A stretch of 52,962 nt of DNA from positions 1 to 52,962 of IMG/VR virus record IMGVR_UViG_3300009154_000076. The stretch is one strand, 5' to 3'. Every line of letters starts with the position of its first letter. The stretch's first letter is position 1. The notes under the pieces were generated by a model. That model was not told where the DNA came from, ran no database searches, and saw only the letters and a program-made list of their open reading frames with translations. Positions 7,356-15,921 of this stretch are shown one piece after another. The translations under genes and the position numbers were made by a program. The stretch is from a virus.

Positions 7356-8068
7356 TTGAATTTGATTGGTCTAAATTGACCCATGCAGAATTATATTCAA
7401 TTATGTATGCCATTACGCCAAAAGTAGAAAATAGGCAGTTGCTTCCTGAACAATTCCACCGCATCGCCGCCGCCAATCTGAGAAAATACTTGCCCATAAA
7501 GGTGGTAATGCAATATAACAAAATAGTTCGACCAAGGCTGGTCTACATGGGCGGAGCATACTATCCCTCGTCTGATCAAGATGGTAAGAAATGTATAGAA
7601 ATAAATTTCAATTACGATCTATCAAGGGCTCCGCTGAATCTTACTCGATTGAGAATGCACAGAATTTCTGTGTTATTTGCCGATACCATGTTACATGAAA
7701 TCATACACATGAAGCAATATCGCTCAAGAGATCACGAAGCAAACTCAAGTTACCCCAGCCAAGTTCCCAATCAGAAAAAACGAAATGAACAATCTTATTT
7801 GGGAAATCCAGATGAAATTGAAGCATACTCATTTAACATTGCATGTGAATTGCTTAGAAAATATAAATTAGATCAGCAAAAAGCATTGGAACATCTTGAC
7901 TTGGAATATCGTCCAGCCAAAGATAACTTTAGCAAATATTTGAGAATTTTTGATAAAGATTACTCCCATCCTGTGATAATCAAATTAAAAAAATTAGTAA
8001 GATATTATATACCTCGTGCTGCATCAGTTGGCAAGCCATATACCAGATCAAAATGGCTGAATAATTAA
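7352..8068 (+). CDS. Zinc metallopeptidase-like protein (HEIIH)
   Basis: A 238-residue protein with MLHEIIHMKQY at about 113-123, an HExxH zinc motif, followed by GNPDEIEAYSFN near 151-161 where Glu155 or Glu157 could be the third ligand. It is mostly charged with no signal peptide or membrane segment, so a cytoplasmic or virion location is likely. The basic C-terminus is rich in Lys and Arg. It overlaps the previous gene by 4 nt (ATGA). The layout resembles SprT-like or phage-associated metallopeptidases, but I cannot place it in a named family. Confidence 0.5.
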   Translation: MIEFDWSKLTHAELYSIMYAITPKVENRQLLPEQFHRIAAANLRKYLPIKVVMQYNKIVRPRLVYMGGAYYPSSDQDGKKCIEINFNYDLSRAPLNLTRLRMHRISVLFADTMLHEIIHMKQYRSRDHEANSSYPSQVPNQKKRNEQSYLGNPDEIEAYSFNIACELLRKYKLDQQKALEHLDLEYRPAKDNFSKYLRIFDKDYSHPVIIKLKKLVRYYIPRAASVGKPYTRSKWLNN

Positions 8069-8075
8069 AAAATAG

Positions 8076-8104
8076 TTGCAATTTTTTAACAAATGCTGTA
8101 AAAT
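8076..8104 (+). promoter_or_regulatory. Sigma70-type promoter upstream of the 8128 gene
   Basis: TTGCAA (8076-8081) and TAAAAT (8099-8104) are separated by 17 nt, each one mismatch from consensus. A start near 8111 leaves a short leader with an AAGGAAAA ribosome site before ATG 8128. It lies in the only substantial gap in this stretch and probably drives the long operon from 8128 onwards. Confidence 0.7.
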
Positions 8105-8127
8105 ATATCCATTCATCAAGGAAAATT

Positions 8128-8895
8128 ATGAAAAACAACAAACTTAATATCCCAACCAAAAAACCATTGGCAGCTCAGGTAGAAGTAGCTACTGGATCTC
8201 CATTATCCCCACGGTTAAACGTTAACAAACCTGCCAGTTCACCACCTCCCACTGTAAATACTACTGGCAAACGTCCCAGTGTTATGATTGCTGTGCCTGC
8301 TATGGAAATGGTCAACGCTGAGTTTGCTCAACATTTGACCATGGCCGCTGCCAACATGGTAGCCAATGGCATCCGAATCAACTGTGCATTTAATATTGGC
8401 TCTGTGGTTACCATCGCCCGACGCAATCTAGTTGATATTTTCTTAAAAAGCGATTTTGATTATATCTGGTGGGTTGATTCGGATATGAAATTCCCAATTG
8501 ATGCCCCCATGCGATTGTTGGCACGCAATAAAGATGTGGTAGGCGCAAACTATCGTCGTCGTCGGTTTCCTAATCCCAACTTTACTGGAATGATGGGCAC
8601 TAGTGGATCATTTAGTGAGTTTCAAACCACTGACAATAGTCCAGACATGGAATTGATTGATGTCCTTCCCCATGGCATGGTATTAGTCAAACGTGAAGTT
8701 TATCTAAAAGTACCTCAGCCACATTATCTACAAGAATATATTCCAGAATATAATCTTGAGATTGGAGAAGATATTTACTTTTGCCAGCAAGCACAAAAAG
8801 CCGGATATCAACTCTGGGTTGATCAACAGCTTAGTCGTGAAGTAGCACATATTGGTATCTTCCATTTCACGTATAACTTATCAGTACCACAGTAA
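8128..8895 (+). CDS. GT-A-type glycosyltransferase with a Pro/Ser-rich N-terminal tail
   Basis: A 255-residue protein. Residues 1-50 are rich in Pro, Ser, Thr and Lys and probably disordered. From about residue 51 the domain opens with VMIAVPAMEMV. YIWWVDSDMKFP is a clear DxD region, followed by DVVGANYRRR, typical of the phage and Anp1-like GT-A enzymes annotated as glycosyltransferases. It would use a nucleotide sugar and a divalent metal. It begins a new transcription unit behind a sigma70-type promoter. Acceptor not predictable. Confidence 0.65.
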   Translation: MKNNKLNIPTKKPLAAQVEVATGSPLSPRLNVNKPASSPPPTVNTTGKRPSVMIAVPAMEMVNAEFAQHLTMAAANMVANGIRINCAFNIGSVVTIARRNLVDIFLKSDFDYIWWVDSDMKFPIDAPMRLLARNKDVVGANYRRRRFPNPNFTGMMGTSGSFSEFQTTDNSPDMELIDVLPHGMVLVKREVYLKVPQPHYLQEYIPEYNLEIGEDIYFCQQAQKAGYQLWVDQQLSREVAHIGIFHFTYNLSVPQ

Positions 8896-8912
8896 TAATC
8901 AAGGATATAATA

Positions 8913-9092
8913 ATGATTCCTACAAAAATTGATTTTGAATCCATTGAATTACGCCAAGTAAAAAATGGCGTAATTGTGGTATTACGTTCTGAAACTGATG
9001 AAGATTTAGAATACGTTTTTGACAATGCCCGTAAAGCCATGAAATTCATTCGTGAATTATTGGAAGGCAAACCACCGACTATTAAATCTTGA
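8913..9092 (+). CDS. Small conserved-type phage protein, 59 aa
   Basis: A 59-residue ORF behind an AAGGATAT ribosome site. The peptide has a beta-rich first half (ESIELRQVKNGVIVVLR) and a helical, charged second half (KAMKFIRELLEG). Its TGA overlaps the TTG start of the next gene. Tight packing, the ribosome site and a coherent amphipathic composition support it as real. Function unknown. Confidence 0.6.
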   Translation: MIPTKIDFESIELRQVKNGVIVVLRSETDEDLEYVFDNARKAMKFIRELLEGKPPTIKS

Positions 9093-9472
9093 TTAAACGA
9101 AAATATACAACTGGAGAAAATGCTTGGATCCACGGTATTTCCACGAACAACAATAAGTTGTACAAGGGAACCGTGGTAAAAGTACTGGACCTCAGTGATT
9201 GTGGATACACACATCCACATTATATCATTTCAATACCCAACCAAGTAGAAGCATTGCTTGAGATCCGCACTTGGGAAACCATGAGTCAGGATGAGCGTGG
9301 TCCCGTGGGCGGTCTACGTGAAGTATTGAACTCAGAAAACACTTGGCCAACCCATAAAAAAATGTGTCAGACGGGATACGCTTATGATCCAGAATACACC
9401 GAAGTTGCGCCTGTCGAAACTCCCAAACGCAAACCACGTGCCAAAAAGAAAAGAAACACACAGCCAACATAA
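9089..9472 (+). CDS. Hypothetical phage protein with basic C-terminus (TTG start)
   Basis: A 127-residue protein that appears to start with TTG at 9089, overlapping the previous stop as TTGA; no good ATG exists before the conserved-looking GENAWIHG segment. Residues 1-60 look beta-rich (a possible SH3- or KOW-like barrel: KGTVVKVLDL, HYIISIP), which is only a guess. The last 20 residues are strongly basic (KRKPRAKKKR). It may bind nucleic acid. Coupled translation would explain the missing ribosome site. Confidence 0.5.
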   Translation: MIKRKYTTGENAWIHGISTNNNKLYKGTVVKVLDLSDCGYTHPHYIISIPNQVEALLEIRTWETMSQDERGPVGGLREVLNSENTWPTHKKMCQTGYAYDPEYTEVAPVETPKRKPRAKKKRNTQPT

Positions 9473-9488
9473 TTATGGTGTATTGAAG

Positions 9489-9776
9489 ATGTTGGGGTTA
9501 TATCCAAAAATTGTCCCAATTATTACCAGCACTGAATTAGGCGCTTTTCAACTTCATTTGTCTGAAGAATGGCCAGACATTGACAAGACTTGGGATGACG
9601 TTCGAGATGATGGATATGGTTCCGAAGATACTCTGTGGATCAAAGCAGATTGGTGCAATGAGAAATTAAAAAATTGTCCAGGTTGCACCAAAGTGGCATT
9701 TGATCGGTGGGATTTCCAAGATTTGTACCAATTAGAAAAATTCATAACCCTATACCAACTAACATGGCAGACCTAA
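9489..9776 (+). CDS. Hypothetical acidic phage protein
   Basis: A 95-residue protein starting at ATG 9489; an in-frame extension to 9384 would run back over the previous gene. It is acidic and Trp-rich, with a Cys pair (NCPGC) about residue 60. Its last 13 nt overlap the next gene. No family recognised. Position in a run of small co-directional genes suggests an early or middle accessory function. Confidence 0.5.
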   Translation: MLGLYPKIVPIITSTELGAFQLHLSEEWPDIDKTWDDVRDDGYGSEDTLWIKADWCNEKLKNCPGCTKVAFDRWDFQDLYQLEKFITLYQLTWQT

Positions 9777-10045
9777 AAAAAGTAATTGTACATACATTTA
9801 CCATGGGGGATGTGGATGACCCCGATATCCATGCTGCTGAACCAATTTGGAAATGGCAGCAAACCGAAGTAGGAAAATTCGTGATGAAGCGTGCTGCAGA
9901 GACTCCGATTTGGCATCGTGACCTGGATAGATATAGTATGGGGTGGAGGTTTTCTATCGTGGCAAAATTTGACGAAAGAGCATTAGTGGAGTATTATTTG
10001 AGGGGAGGGGAAGATTATTCCTCAAAATATGACATAGGAGAATAG
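9764..10045 (+). CDS. Hypothetical phage protein
   Basis: A 93-residue protein starting at ATG 9764 inside the end of the previous gene. It has a VIVHTFTMGDVDDPDIHA segment followed by a Trp-rich middle and the motif WRFSIVAKFDERALVEYYLR, an organisation I associate with conserved phage proteins of unknown function. No catalytic motif can be seen. An AGGAG site at its end serves the following gene. Confidence 0.55.
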   Translation: MADLKKVIVHTFTMGDVDDPDIHAAEPIWKWQQTEVGKFVMKRAAETPIWHRDLDRYSMGWRFSIVAKFDERALVEYYLRGGEDYSSKYDIGE

Positions 10046-10046
10046 C

Positions 10047-10487
10047 ATGATTACAGCACAAGAACCAGCAGAAGGAATAATGAAAACAGATGACTGGGGT
10101 GATTCAAAAGTTTACCGAGTTGCCTGTAATTGTGGCAGTGCAGAGCACATTCATGAGGTATGGGTAGAAGCTGATGATTGTGGCGTTAATGTGAAAATAT
10201 ATACCAAAGTTACAACAAAATTATGGAATACTTTTATCAAACCACGGTATAATATTGATAACCAATGGTTACAAGAATTAGACTGGTTTTGGAAAGGACT
10301 GGTCAATGGGCTTGTAAACAAAATGAAATTGACGTGGTCACTGTGGATCAAAGGGCATATCGAAGAAGAATCCGTTATTTGGTTGACTGAGCAGCAAGCA
10401 TATAACTATTCTAATGTATTGATATGCGCTGTGGGCGATGTTCAAGAATTCAAAAAATCTTACAATCTAGAAAAAACCAAGGAGTAA
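10047..10487 (+). CDS. Hypothetical phage protein with possible zinc site
   Basis: A 146-residue protein behind an AGGAGAATAG ribosome site. The N-terminal part has VACNCGSAEHIHEVWVEADDCG: three Cys and two His in a short span could bind zinc. The C-terminal part is Trp-rich and ends in a charged helix. Similar small proteins are frequent in phages, but no function is known to me. It sits directly before the MazG-like gene (3 nt gap). Confidence 0.55.
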   Translation: MITAQEPAEGIMKTDDWGDSKVYRVACNCGSAEHIHEVWVEADDCGVNVKIYTKVTTKLWNTFIKPRYNIDNQWLQELDWFWKGLVNGLVNKMKLTWSLWIKGHIEEESVIWLTEQQAYNYSNVLICAVGDVQEFKKSYNLEKTKE

Positions 10488-10490
10488 ATT

Positions 10491-10868
10491 ATGTGCAATA
10501 TTTTTAATGATCAGAAAAAGTTTATGCGTGCCTGTGACCAAACTGTGGGTGAAAATAACCCAGATCAGTTTAAGTTACATTTGAAATTAATCGAAGAAGA
10601 GTATAATGAGTTGCTGCTGGCAGTCAACCAACAAGATCATGTTGAGATCTTGGATGCTCTTGTGGATATCTTGGCAGTAACCGTGGGTGCGATTAATAGC
10701 ATGGGCGCCGATGGTGAAGGTGCTTGGAAAGAAGTAGTACGTAGTAATTTCAGTAAAATTGACCATGAAACTGGAAAAGTACGCAAACGTGAAGATGGTA
10801 AAATTATGAAAACTATTTCTTATAGCCCACCTGAATTACAGCCATTTTTACATGGGAGTATGAAATGA
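10491..10868 (+). CDS. MazG-like nucleotide pyrophosphohydrolase
   Basis: A 125-residue protein of the all-alpha NTP-pyrophosphatase type. LIEEEYNELL (about residues 35-44) carries the EExxE metal-binding helix, and EILDALVDILAV carries the second ExxD helix. The C-terminal tail KVRKREDGKI with SYSPPEL is shared with phage pyrophosphatases. It would hydrolyse NTPs or dNTPs, or related nucleotides, to monophosphates; phage MazG proteins have been linked to nucleotide pool control and possibly ppGpp, though the substrate here is not known. Its stop overlaps the next start (ATGA). Confidence 0.78.
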   Translation: MCNIFNDQKKFMRACDQTVGENNPDQFKLHLKLIEEEYNELLLAVNQQDHVEILDALVDILAVTVGAINSMGADGEGAWKEVVRSNFSKIDHETGKVRKREDGKIMKTISYSPPELQPFLHGSMK

Positions 10869-11239
10869 GTGATGATTTGGAAAAAATAGCAGATCTGGTG
10901 TTCAAATCGTCTATTTGGAAACCTGCCGATGTTAGCCAAGAGCCAGAGACCAAACTGATTCAATGGCAAGTATATAAAGTTATGCTACCGGGTTTAGATG
11001 AGTTTACACTGCATTTCAATGGATACACTGCTGGTTATTATGGGGAAGGTCGTGTGTGTTCTCCAGTGATGGAATTTGATAAGAATACCATGCGTGGCGT
11101 CACTAGATCTGGTAGAGTATACGAATTAGTAGGTAGTCCGGGGCACAATAGTGATGCAGCATATGTTTGGAATAAATGGCTATCATTGAATGATGTTGAA
11201 AAGTATGAATGCGTTACTGATCAATTTTGGAGTGAGTAA
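10865..11239 (+). CDS. Hypothetical phage protein
   Basis: A 124-residue protein overlapping the MazG-like gene by 4 nt. It has a helical N-terminus (LEKIADLVFKSSIW) and a beta-rich, Tyr/Gly-rich middle (FNGYTAGYYGEGR). Lack of membrane segments suggests a soluble protein. It is not recognised; a role next to nucleotide metabolism is only positional. Confidence 0.5.
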   Translation: MSDDLEKIADLVFKSSIWKPADVSQEPETKLIQWQVYKVMLPGLDEFTLHFNGYTAGYYGEGRVCSPVMEFDKNTMRGVTRSGRVYELVGSPGHNSDAAYVWNKWLSLNDVEKYECVTDQFWSE

Positions 11240-11241
11240 AG

Positions 11242-11574
11242 ATGGGTATGTTTGACGAGCTAACATATAAAGGTCATCAATACCAAACTAAAGATACGCC
11301 AGCTCAATTATTGGATCAATATGAGATTCGTGATGATGGCACTCTTTGGCACCAAGAATATGATGCTAGATGGGAAGAAAATTCTGAATCTCTATTCGGT
11401 GGATATATTAGGCACGATAATGAAAGATGGGTATTTTGTTATGACTTTGATGGTTTGATTGTGTTCTATCGAGAAGATAAAGAGAATGGTGGATACAAAG
11501 AAGATAACTGGATAGAACATAAAGCATTATTTAATAGTGGTAAAATGATCAAATTAGATGGGGAAAATCTGTGA
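11242..11574 (+). CDS. Conserved-type phage protein (MGMFDEL start)
   Basis: A 110-residue acidic protein that begins MGMFDELTYKGHQYQTKDTP, an opening common in small phage proteins of unknown function (often beta-rich). It contains alternating aromatic and charged residues such as GGYIRHDNERWVFCYDFDGLIVFY, consistent with a beta-sandwich. A GTGA overlap couples it to the exonuclease gene. Function unknown. Confidence 0.55.
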   Translation: MGMFDELTYKGHQYQTKDTPAQLLDQYEIRDDGTLWHQEYDARWEENSESLFGGYIRHDNERWVFCYDFDGLIVFYREDKENGGYKEDNWIEHKALFNSGKMIKLDGENL

Positions 11575-12173
11575 ATGCAGTACAAAGCTATATTGCATTA
11601 GATTTAGAATTAAATAATGCGCCCGATGGCAGCACTCCCAATCCTAAAATTATTCAGGTGGGGGTGGCTATTGGGTCATGGGATCATTTTGCTGATAATG
11701 CTATTATTACTAAAAAGTGGTACTTGAATCCAGAAGAACCTATCTATCCGTTTATCACACAGCTAACAGGAATTACTGATCAAGATGTACAAATTAAATC
11801 AGTCAGTCATGCTCAATTAGCGGAAGAATTGTATGCTTTGTGTCAAGAACATCGTGTTTATAAAAACTTTATAACGTGGGGACAAGGTGATTACGCTGAA
11901 TTAAAGGCTGAATTTGATGCGAGAAATATTCCATTTAAATTTGGTGGGCATCGAATTATTGATGTTAAAACATTTTACACTTTGCACATGTTAGCCAAAA
12001 GTAAAATGCCAAATGGCGGATTATCATCTGGACTTGCCGAATTTAAAATGAAGTTTCAAGGTACGCCACATCGCGCAGATGATGATGCATTGAATACATT
12101 AAGATTATTCTTTACAATTGTAGATAAACAGACTAAACTATATTACTTGATTAACACTGCCAAGGAAATCTAA
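11571..12173 (+). CDS. DEDDh-type 3'-5' exonuclease
   Basis: A 200-residue DnaQ-like domain with GTG start overlapping the previous TGA. Catalytic residues are in order: Asp11 and Glu13 (IALDLELN), Asp107 (WGQGDYAEL), and His167 with Asp172 (HRADDDALN), the H-x4-D arrangement of the DEDDh class. It would remove nucleotides from 3' ends of DNA or RNA with two metal ions. As a stand-alone domain it resembles epsilon/RNase T/oligoribonuclease relatives and could act in repair, RNA turnover or host DNA recycling. The LNPEEPIYPFITQLTGITDQDV segment is typical of the superfamily. Confidence 0.78.
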   Translation: MNAVQSYIALDLELNNAPDGSTPNPKIIQVGVAIGSWDHFADNAIITKKWYLNPEEPIYPFITQLTGITDQDVQIKSVSHAQLAEELYALCQEHRVYKNFITWGQGDYAELKAEFDARNIPFKFGGHRIIDVKTFYTLHMLAKSKMPNGGLSSGLAEFKMKFQGTPHRADDDALNTLRLFFTIVDKQTKLYYLINTAKEI

Positions 12174-12413
12174 GTGAATCACTTAATTCAAGAACTTGTA
12201 GATCAATCAACAAATAATGTTAGATTGACCTTGCCGCAAAAAAATCAAGTGTTTCGACCAGGGATTTACGCTAATCATAAATTTGATCTAGAAAAATATA
12301 CCGGGTTGGTGGTCAAAGAATGTTTCCAGATTATGCAAGCACTGGACATTGACCCAGAATTTAAGTTGCAAATGGGTAGAGCACTAATAGAACATTTTGG
12401 AATCAAGGAATAA
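12174..12413 (+). CDS. Small conserved-type phage protein
   Basis: A 79-residue protein starting with GTG directly after the exonuclease stop. The helical part FDLEKYTGLVVKECFQIMQ with a C-terminal HFGIKE is a pattern seen in many small phage proteins of unknown function. There are no catalytic motifs. An AAGGAAT site at its end serves the next gene. Confidence 0.55.
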   Translation: MNHLIQELVDQSTNNVRLTLPQKNQVFRPGIYANHKFDLEKYTGLVVKECFQIMQALDIDPEFKLQMGRALIEHFGIKE

Positions 12414-12420
12414 GAGAATT

Positions 12421-13260
12421 ATGCCATCTAGAGTACATTACTGGAGCTGCTCCACATTAGCAGATTGGATTCGTGGTAAACCCAAATTAGTTGTTGGAAC
12501 AAGTGATGAATGGAATGACTGGAAAAATGCTGCACGAAAAGAACGTCCTATTCGATTTTGGATTGCAGAAGAAATGTTGGACAAAATTCAGAATTTTGTT
12601 TATTGGCCCATGGATCGATTAAATGATATCAGATACTATATTAACAATCGTTGGGTATCCCGTAGCCATGCTTGTACTGCCCATGCTAGGGATATTAAGC
12701 CTGGAACTTGGTGTGACGTGGGAAATCGCTTTCTTCCCTGTCTTTTTAACGAACTTGTGGATTTTGTCGAAGTAGAAACTGCTTGGCATCATGTTTGGTG
12801 TGACGATGAAGCACGTAAAAAATATCAGACCCCTTGGTGGCGGTCAGGCTGGTTGCGCTGGAGAACTTGGCGTTGCGCAGAGGCTGGATTGGCACACCTT
12901 GATTGGGCGTCTACGCTGACCAACGAAGAATGGTTAGATGACGATCAAAAGCATTTGGCAGAGCCAACCAGACAAGCATTGGCTGCTATTGAAATAAAAG
13001 AATTATATTTTTGGTGGACTAATGTTTATCGCAACCGCACAGATCCACATGAAGCAAGTGGCTGGAGTGAGTATTGTGAAGCTATGCGTGTAAAATATAA
13101 CGTTAACTTCTTTGGTAGTCTTAATAGCAAAGACGAAGATGATCGTGCTTGGAGTGATCGTACTCATAAAAAGTTAAGAGAAATTGAAGAGGCATATGCG
13201 GCAGAAGAAGAAGCCATGATGATACGTTTGATTAAGATCAGAGATTCACTTTGGACCTAA
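12421..13260 (+). CDS. Trp-rich conserved-type phage protein
   Basis: A 279-residue protein beginning MPSRVHYWSCSTLADWIRG at ATG 12421, behind AAGGAATAAGAGAA. It is very rich in Trp (about 20), with clusters such as WWRSGWLRWRTWR, and ends in a long charged helix (REIEEAYAAEEEAMMIRLIK). The opening motif recurs in phage proteins of unknown function. It might be a scaffold or inhibitor, but no reaction can be assigned. Confidence 0.55.
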   Translation: MPSRVHYWSCSTLADWIRGKPKLVVGTSDEWNDWKNAARKERPIRFWIAEEMLDKIQNFVYWPMDRLNDIRYYINNRWVSRSHACTAHARDIKPGTWCDVGNRFLPCLFNELVDFVEVETAWHHVWCDDEARKKYQTPWWRSGWLRWRTWRCAEAGLAHLDWASTLTNEEWLDDDQKHLAEPTRQALAAIEIKELYFWWTNVYRNRTDPHEASGWSEYCEAMRVKYNVNFFGSLNSKDEDDRAWSDRTHKKLREIEEAYAAEEEAMMIRLIKIRDSLWT

Positions 13261-13262
13261 GC

Positions 13263-13721
13263 ATGGCTGATCTTTCCTCTAGCACAGCAAGTAATAGATT
13301 TGTTAATCCATTTGATGAAGAAAAGGAACCTGTTGAAAAAGTATGGTCCGATTATGACTTGGAGTATGATCTAAGAACCACTGATTGGATTTTAGAAAAG
13401 GTACGTGGGTCTGAAAGTTATGCACAAAATTTATATGCGGCAATGTGTAATAATCAATTTCAAAAGATTGAGGTTTTACCTATACTAAAAAATCAAGTCT
13501 GGCATTGCAGTTGGCGGCGTTCTGGTGGAATTATTGCTGACATGCGGCAACAGGGTGACTATCTTGATTGGTATTGCAGTGGAATGGGCGGACTGATCGA
13601 AGAACATGAAGAAATGCAGCACGATGGATTTGTACCTGAAGGAAAAATCACTCAAGAAGTTCTTGACGATTTAAAACAATTAAAATGGGCCGTAGTTACA
13701 AAAGAAAACGATGATGACTAA
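13263..13721 (+). CDS. Conserved-type phage protein
   Basis: A 152-residue protein starting at ATG 13263, 2 nt after the previous stop. The central stretch YAQNLYAAMCNNQF, WHCSWRRSGGIIADMR and DYLDWYCSGMGG is a recurrent signature among phage proteins without known function. Conserved Cys and Trp residues suggest a compact fold. Its stop lies inside the start of the next gene (overlap 11 nt), indicating coupled expression. Confidence 0.58.
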   Translation: MADLSSSTASNRFVNPFDEEKEPVEKVWSDYDLEYDLRTTDWILEKVRGSESYAQNLYAAMCNNQFQKIEVLPILKNQVWHCSWRRSGGIIADMRQQGDYLDWYCSGMGGLIEEHEEMQHDGFVPEGKITQEVLDDLKQLKWAVVTKENDDD

Positions 13722-14883
13722 AACTCTTACCAGCTCTCAACAAATTCGTGAAAACGCCAAACGTGATCATAGCCCAAAATGGGACAATGCCACAACTTGG
13801 TCTGCAGATAAATTTACTGAGCATTTTCATAATGCCATGAATTATTACAATGTAGAGTCTAATCCACGTGATCTAAAAGTCAAAGTCATGGAATGGATGA
13901 AGCTTAATGGATTTGGCGACAATCAAATCTTAGATTTCAAAAATTCAAAAGATTGGCGCTGTAATGTAACTATGGGCGCTATGGCGTGCTGTATGTTAAA
14001 GGGCATGCCAGCAGTACACCCTGGATTTAACAATGGCAGAGATTCTGCAGAATGGTTGACTCTAAAAATTAATCAGGTAATATCACAGAGTAAACAGGAT
14101 CTGCCAATCAAACCGACAAAAAAAGCGCAGCCAATTGAGATCACCGTACAGGATCGTATTCTTGAGCAGGCTGTGGATATGAGTCAAGAACTAGATTATG
14201 CTATTGATAAATTCATCGCTAATCCGGATAACTTTAATTCAAAATCATTTAAGCCACAAGATATGTTACGTGCTGCCAGTGTCAAAGCCGCGCAAGCCAG
14301 ATATATTAAAACATTTTTTGAATCAGATCATGCGGAATTGTCGGAAGTTGTTAATGGAACGCAAGATGAGCAACTTACGGAATCGTATAATCATCTTTCG
14401 CAACGCCATATTCGAGAACTAATCAACTTTTATGAAAGCATCAACTCAGCTTGTGACCAAATCATTGCTGAAAATAGAGTAATAAAACAGCTGCGCATTA
14501 AAAAATTCAAACCAGCAGATGACTTGGTTAAAAAGTTGAAATTTAAAATCAGTGATGATAGTTTGGGTATTGCGTCTATTCCGCCAAATCAAATAATTGG
14601 TGCACAAGGGTTAATTGTATATAACACCGCTACCAGAAAGATTGGTTATTATATTTCCACAGACAGCAATGGACTCGGCGTCAAAGGGTCATCGTTGACA
14701 AATTACACTGAAAAAAGTATGCAACGTGCTTTAAGAAAACCTGTTGAACAATTGAAAGAATTCAAAGAGCAGAACACACCAAAGAAATTTGTATCATGGC
14801 TTGATAAAAATGTAAAAACCATGGAAACAGTATTGTCTGGTAGAATTAATGAAGACATTATTATATTACGGGCTTTTAAGTAA
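13711..14883 (+). CDS. Hypothetical phage protein, 390 aa
   Basis: A soluble protein with two visible parts. Residues 1-125 are Trp-containing and probably globular (THWSADKFTEHFHNAMNYY-like region, then TMGAMACCMLKGMPAVHPGF). From about 140 to 280 the sequence is helical and charged, like a coiled coil. The C-terminal 110 residues hold a beta-type segment (GLIVYNTATRKIGYYIS). Two adjacent ATGs (13711, 13714) could start it. It resembles large conserved phage proteins of unknown role; nothing catalytic is visible. Confidence 0.5.
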   Translation: MMTKTLTSSQQIRENAKRDHSPKWDNATTWSADKFTEHFHNAMNYYNVESNPRDLKVKVMEWMKLNGFGDNQILDFKNSKDWRCNVTMGAMACCMLKGMPAVHPGFNNGRDSAEWLTLKINQVISQSKQDLPIKPTKKAQPIEITVQDRILEQAVDMSQELDYAIDKFIANPDNFNSKSFKPQDMLRAASVKAAQARYIKTFFESDHAELSEVVNGTQDEQLTESYNHLSQRHIRELINFYESINSACDQIIAENRVIKQLRIKKFKPADDLVKKLKFKISDDSLGIASIPPNQIIGAQGLIVYNTATRKIGYYISTDSNGLGVKGSSLTNYTEKSMQRALRKPVEQLKEFKEQNTPKKFVSWLDKNVKTMETVLSGRINEDIIILRAFK

Positions 14884-14888
14884 TATCT

Positions 14889-15293
14889 ATGATTGATGAT
14901 CTTCCTCTAGGCTGCCATTTGGTTTTTAACAACGGTGACAGAAAAACGTTTTACTATCGAATTACCCCAGAATTTGCACCACTAATTGCTGCTGGTCTTT
15001 ATGCTGAAGATACATTGTCTAATGCTATTATGGAAGCCACTGATTTAAGGCCAAACAAAACCCCACTAACTCCGGGTCAAATAGCTGCATGGGAGAATCT
15101 ATCCAAGGAATTCGGGGATCAAATACATGCATTGGCGTGGCCTAGCGCCAGAGAAGCCAGTGACCAAGCTATTAAAGTATTGATTGCAGAAGCAGAAAAG
15201 CTCATGTATAATCCCACTATACGCAAAGCTTATGATAATTTTATGTTGACCGTGAAACTATCTTATCAAGAGGACAAAAATGATCACAATTAA
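14889..15293 (+). CDS. Hypothetical phage protein
   Basis: A 134-residue, mostly helical soluble protein following the 390-aa gene by 5 nt. It opens with a beta-hairpin-like segment (CHLVFNNGDRKTFYYRI) and then predicted helices with many Ala, Glu and Lys residues. Its end overlaps the next gene by 14 nt. No family recognised. Confidence 0.5.
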   Translation: MIDDLPLGCHLVFNNGDRKTFYYRITPEFAPLIAAGLYAEDTLSNAIMEATDLRPNKTPLTPGQIAAWENLSKEFGDQIHALAWPSAREASDQAIKVLIAEAEKLMYNPTIRKAYDNFMLTVKLSYQEDKNDHN

Positions 15294-15849
15294 AGATTTT
15301 ATGGAAGTAGTTAATTACCGTATCACTGAAGGTAGTGAATTTATGTGGCAGTGTTTTGGTATCTATGCTTATCAATTAGACAGTTGGAATGGTGACAATG
15401 ATACCGGGCACAGCGTCAGTATTGTGTTTGATACTCAAGACCAAACCGTATATCAAATGGAAACGTATGATTATAAGAATCAACGTGCTTATCGCTGGAC
15501 TCATCCAGAATATGTTGAAAAACACTCAATCGAAGCCAAAAACCGCGGCGTAGACATCAATGAAGCACTAGAAGACATTAAATTCACGGATCTTGATGTA
15601 GAAGAGGATATGTTAGAAAAAACACGTGCCATTGTTGCTGGAGAAGATTATGACACTGATGTTATGATCAACATTGATATACCCGATGATGAATTATTGG
15701 CATTGATGAAGCGTGCTCACCAACTTGACATTACATTTAATCAATTAGTTAGTAATGCGTTGAATGAGTTTGTAAGAGATCGGATGGACACGGACTTGGA
15801 ACAAGAAACACATTTACCAAGTTGGAACATAGAAGACCAAGAGGATTAA
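15280..15849 (+). CDS. Phage protein with C-terminal ribbon-helix-helix-like segment
   Basis: A 189-residue protein. The N-terminal 80 residues are beta-rich (FGIYAYQLDSW, SVSIVFDTQDQTVYQMETYDY), resembling small conserved phage proteins. After an acidic linker, residues about 128-165 (NIDIPDDELLALMKRAHQ then FNQLVSNALNEFVRD) resemble a ribbon-helix-helix DNA-binding unit: a short strand followed by two helices with hydrophobic spacing. That would allow dimeric DNA binding and autoregulation, but the strand is acidic, which is unusual for DNA contact. It is the last gene before the hairpin at 15922. Confidence 0.5.
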   Translation: MITIKDFMEVVNYRITEGSEFMWQCFGIYAYQLDSWNGDNDTGHSVSIVFDTQDQTVYQMETYDYKNQRAYRWTHPEYVEKHSIEAKNRGVDINEALEDIKFTDLDVEEDMLEKTRAIVAGEDYDTDVMINIDIPDDELLALMKRAHQLDITFNQLVSNALNEFVRDRMDTDLEQETHLPSWNIEDQED

Positions 15850-15921
15850 TTTCTGATTATTTTCTAGGTTATCTAATGTTATAACAGGAAAAATACAGTT
15901 AAGCCATCTTAAAACCACATA

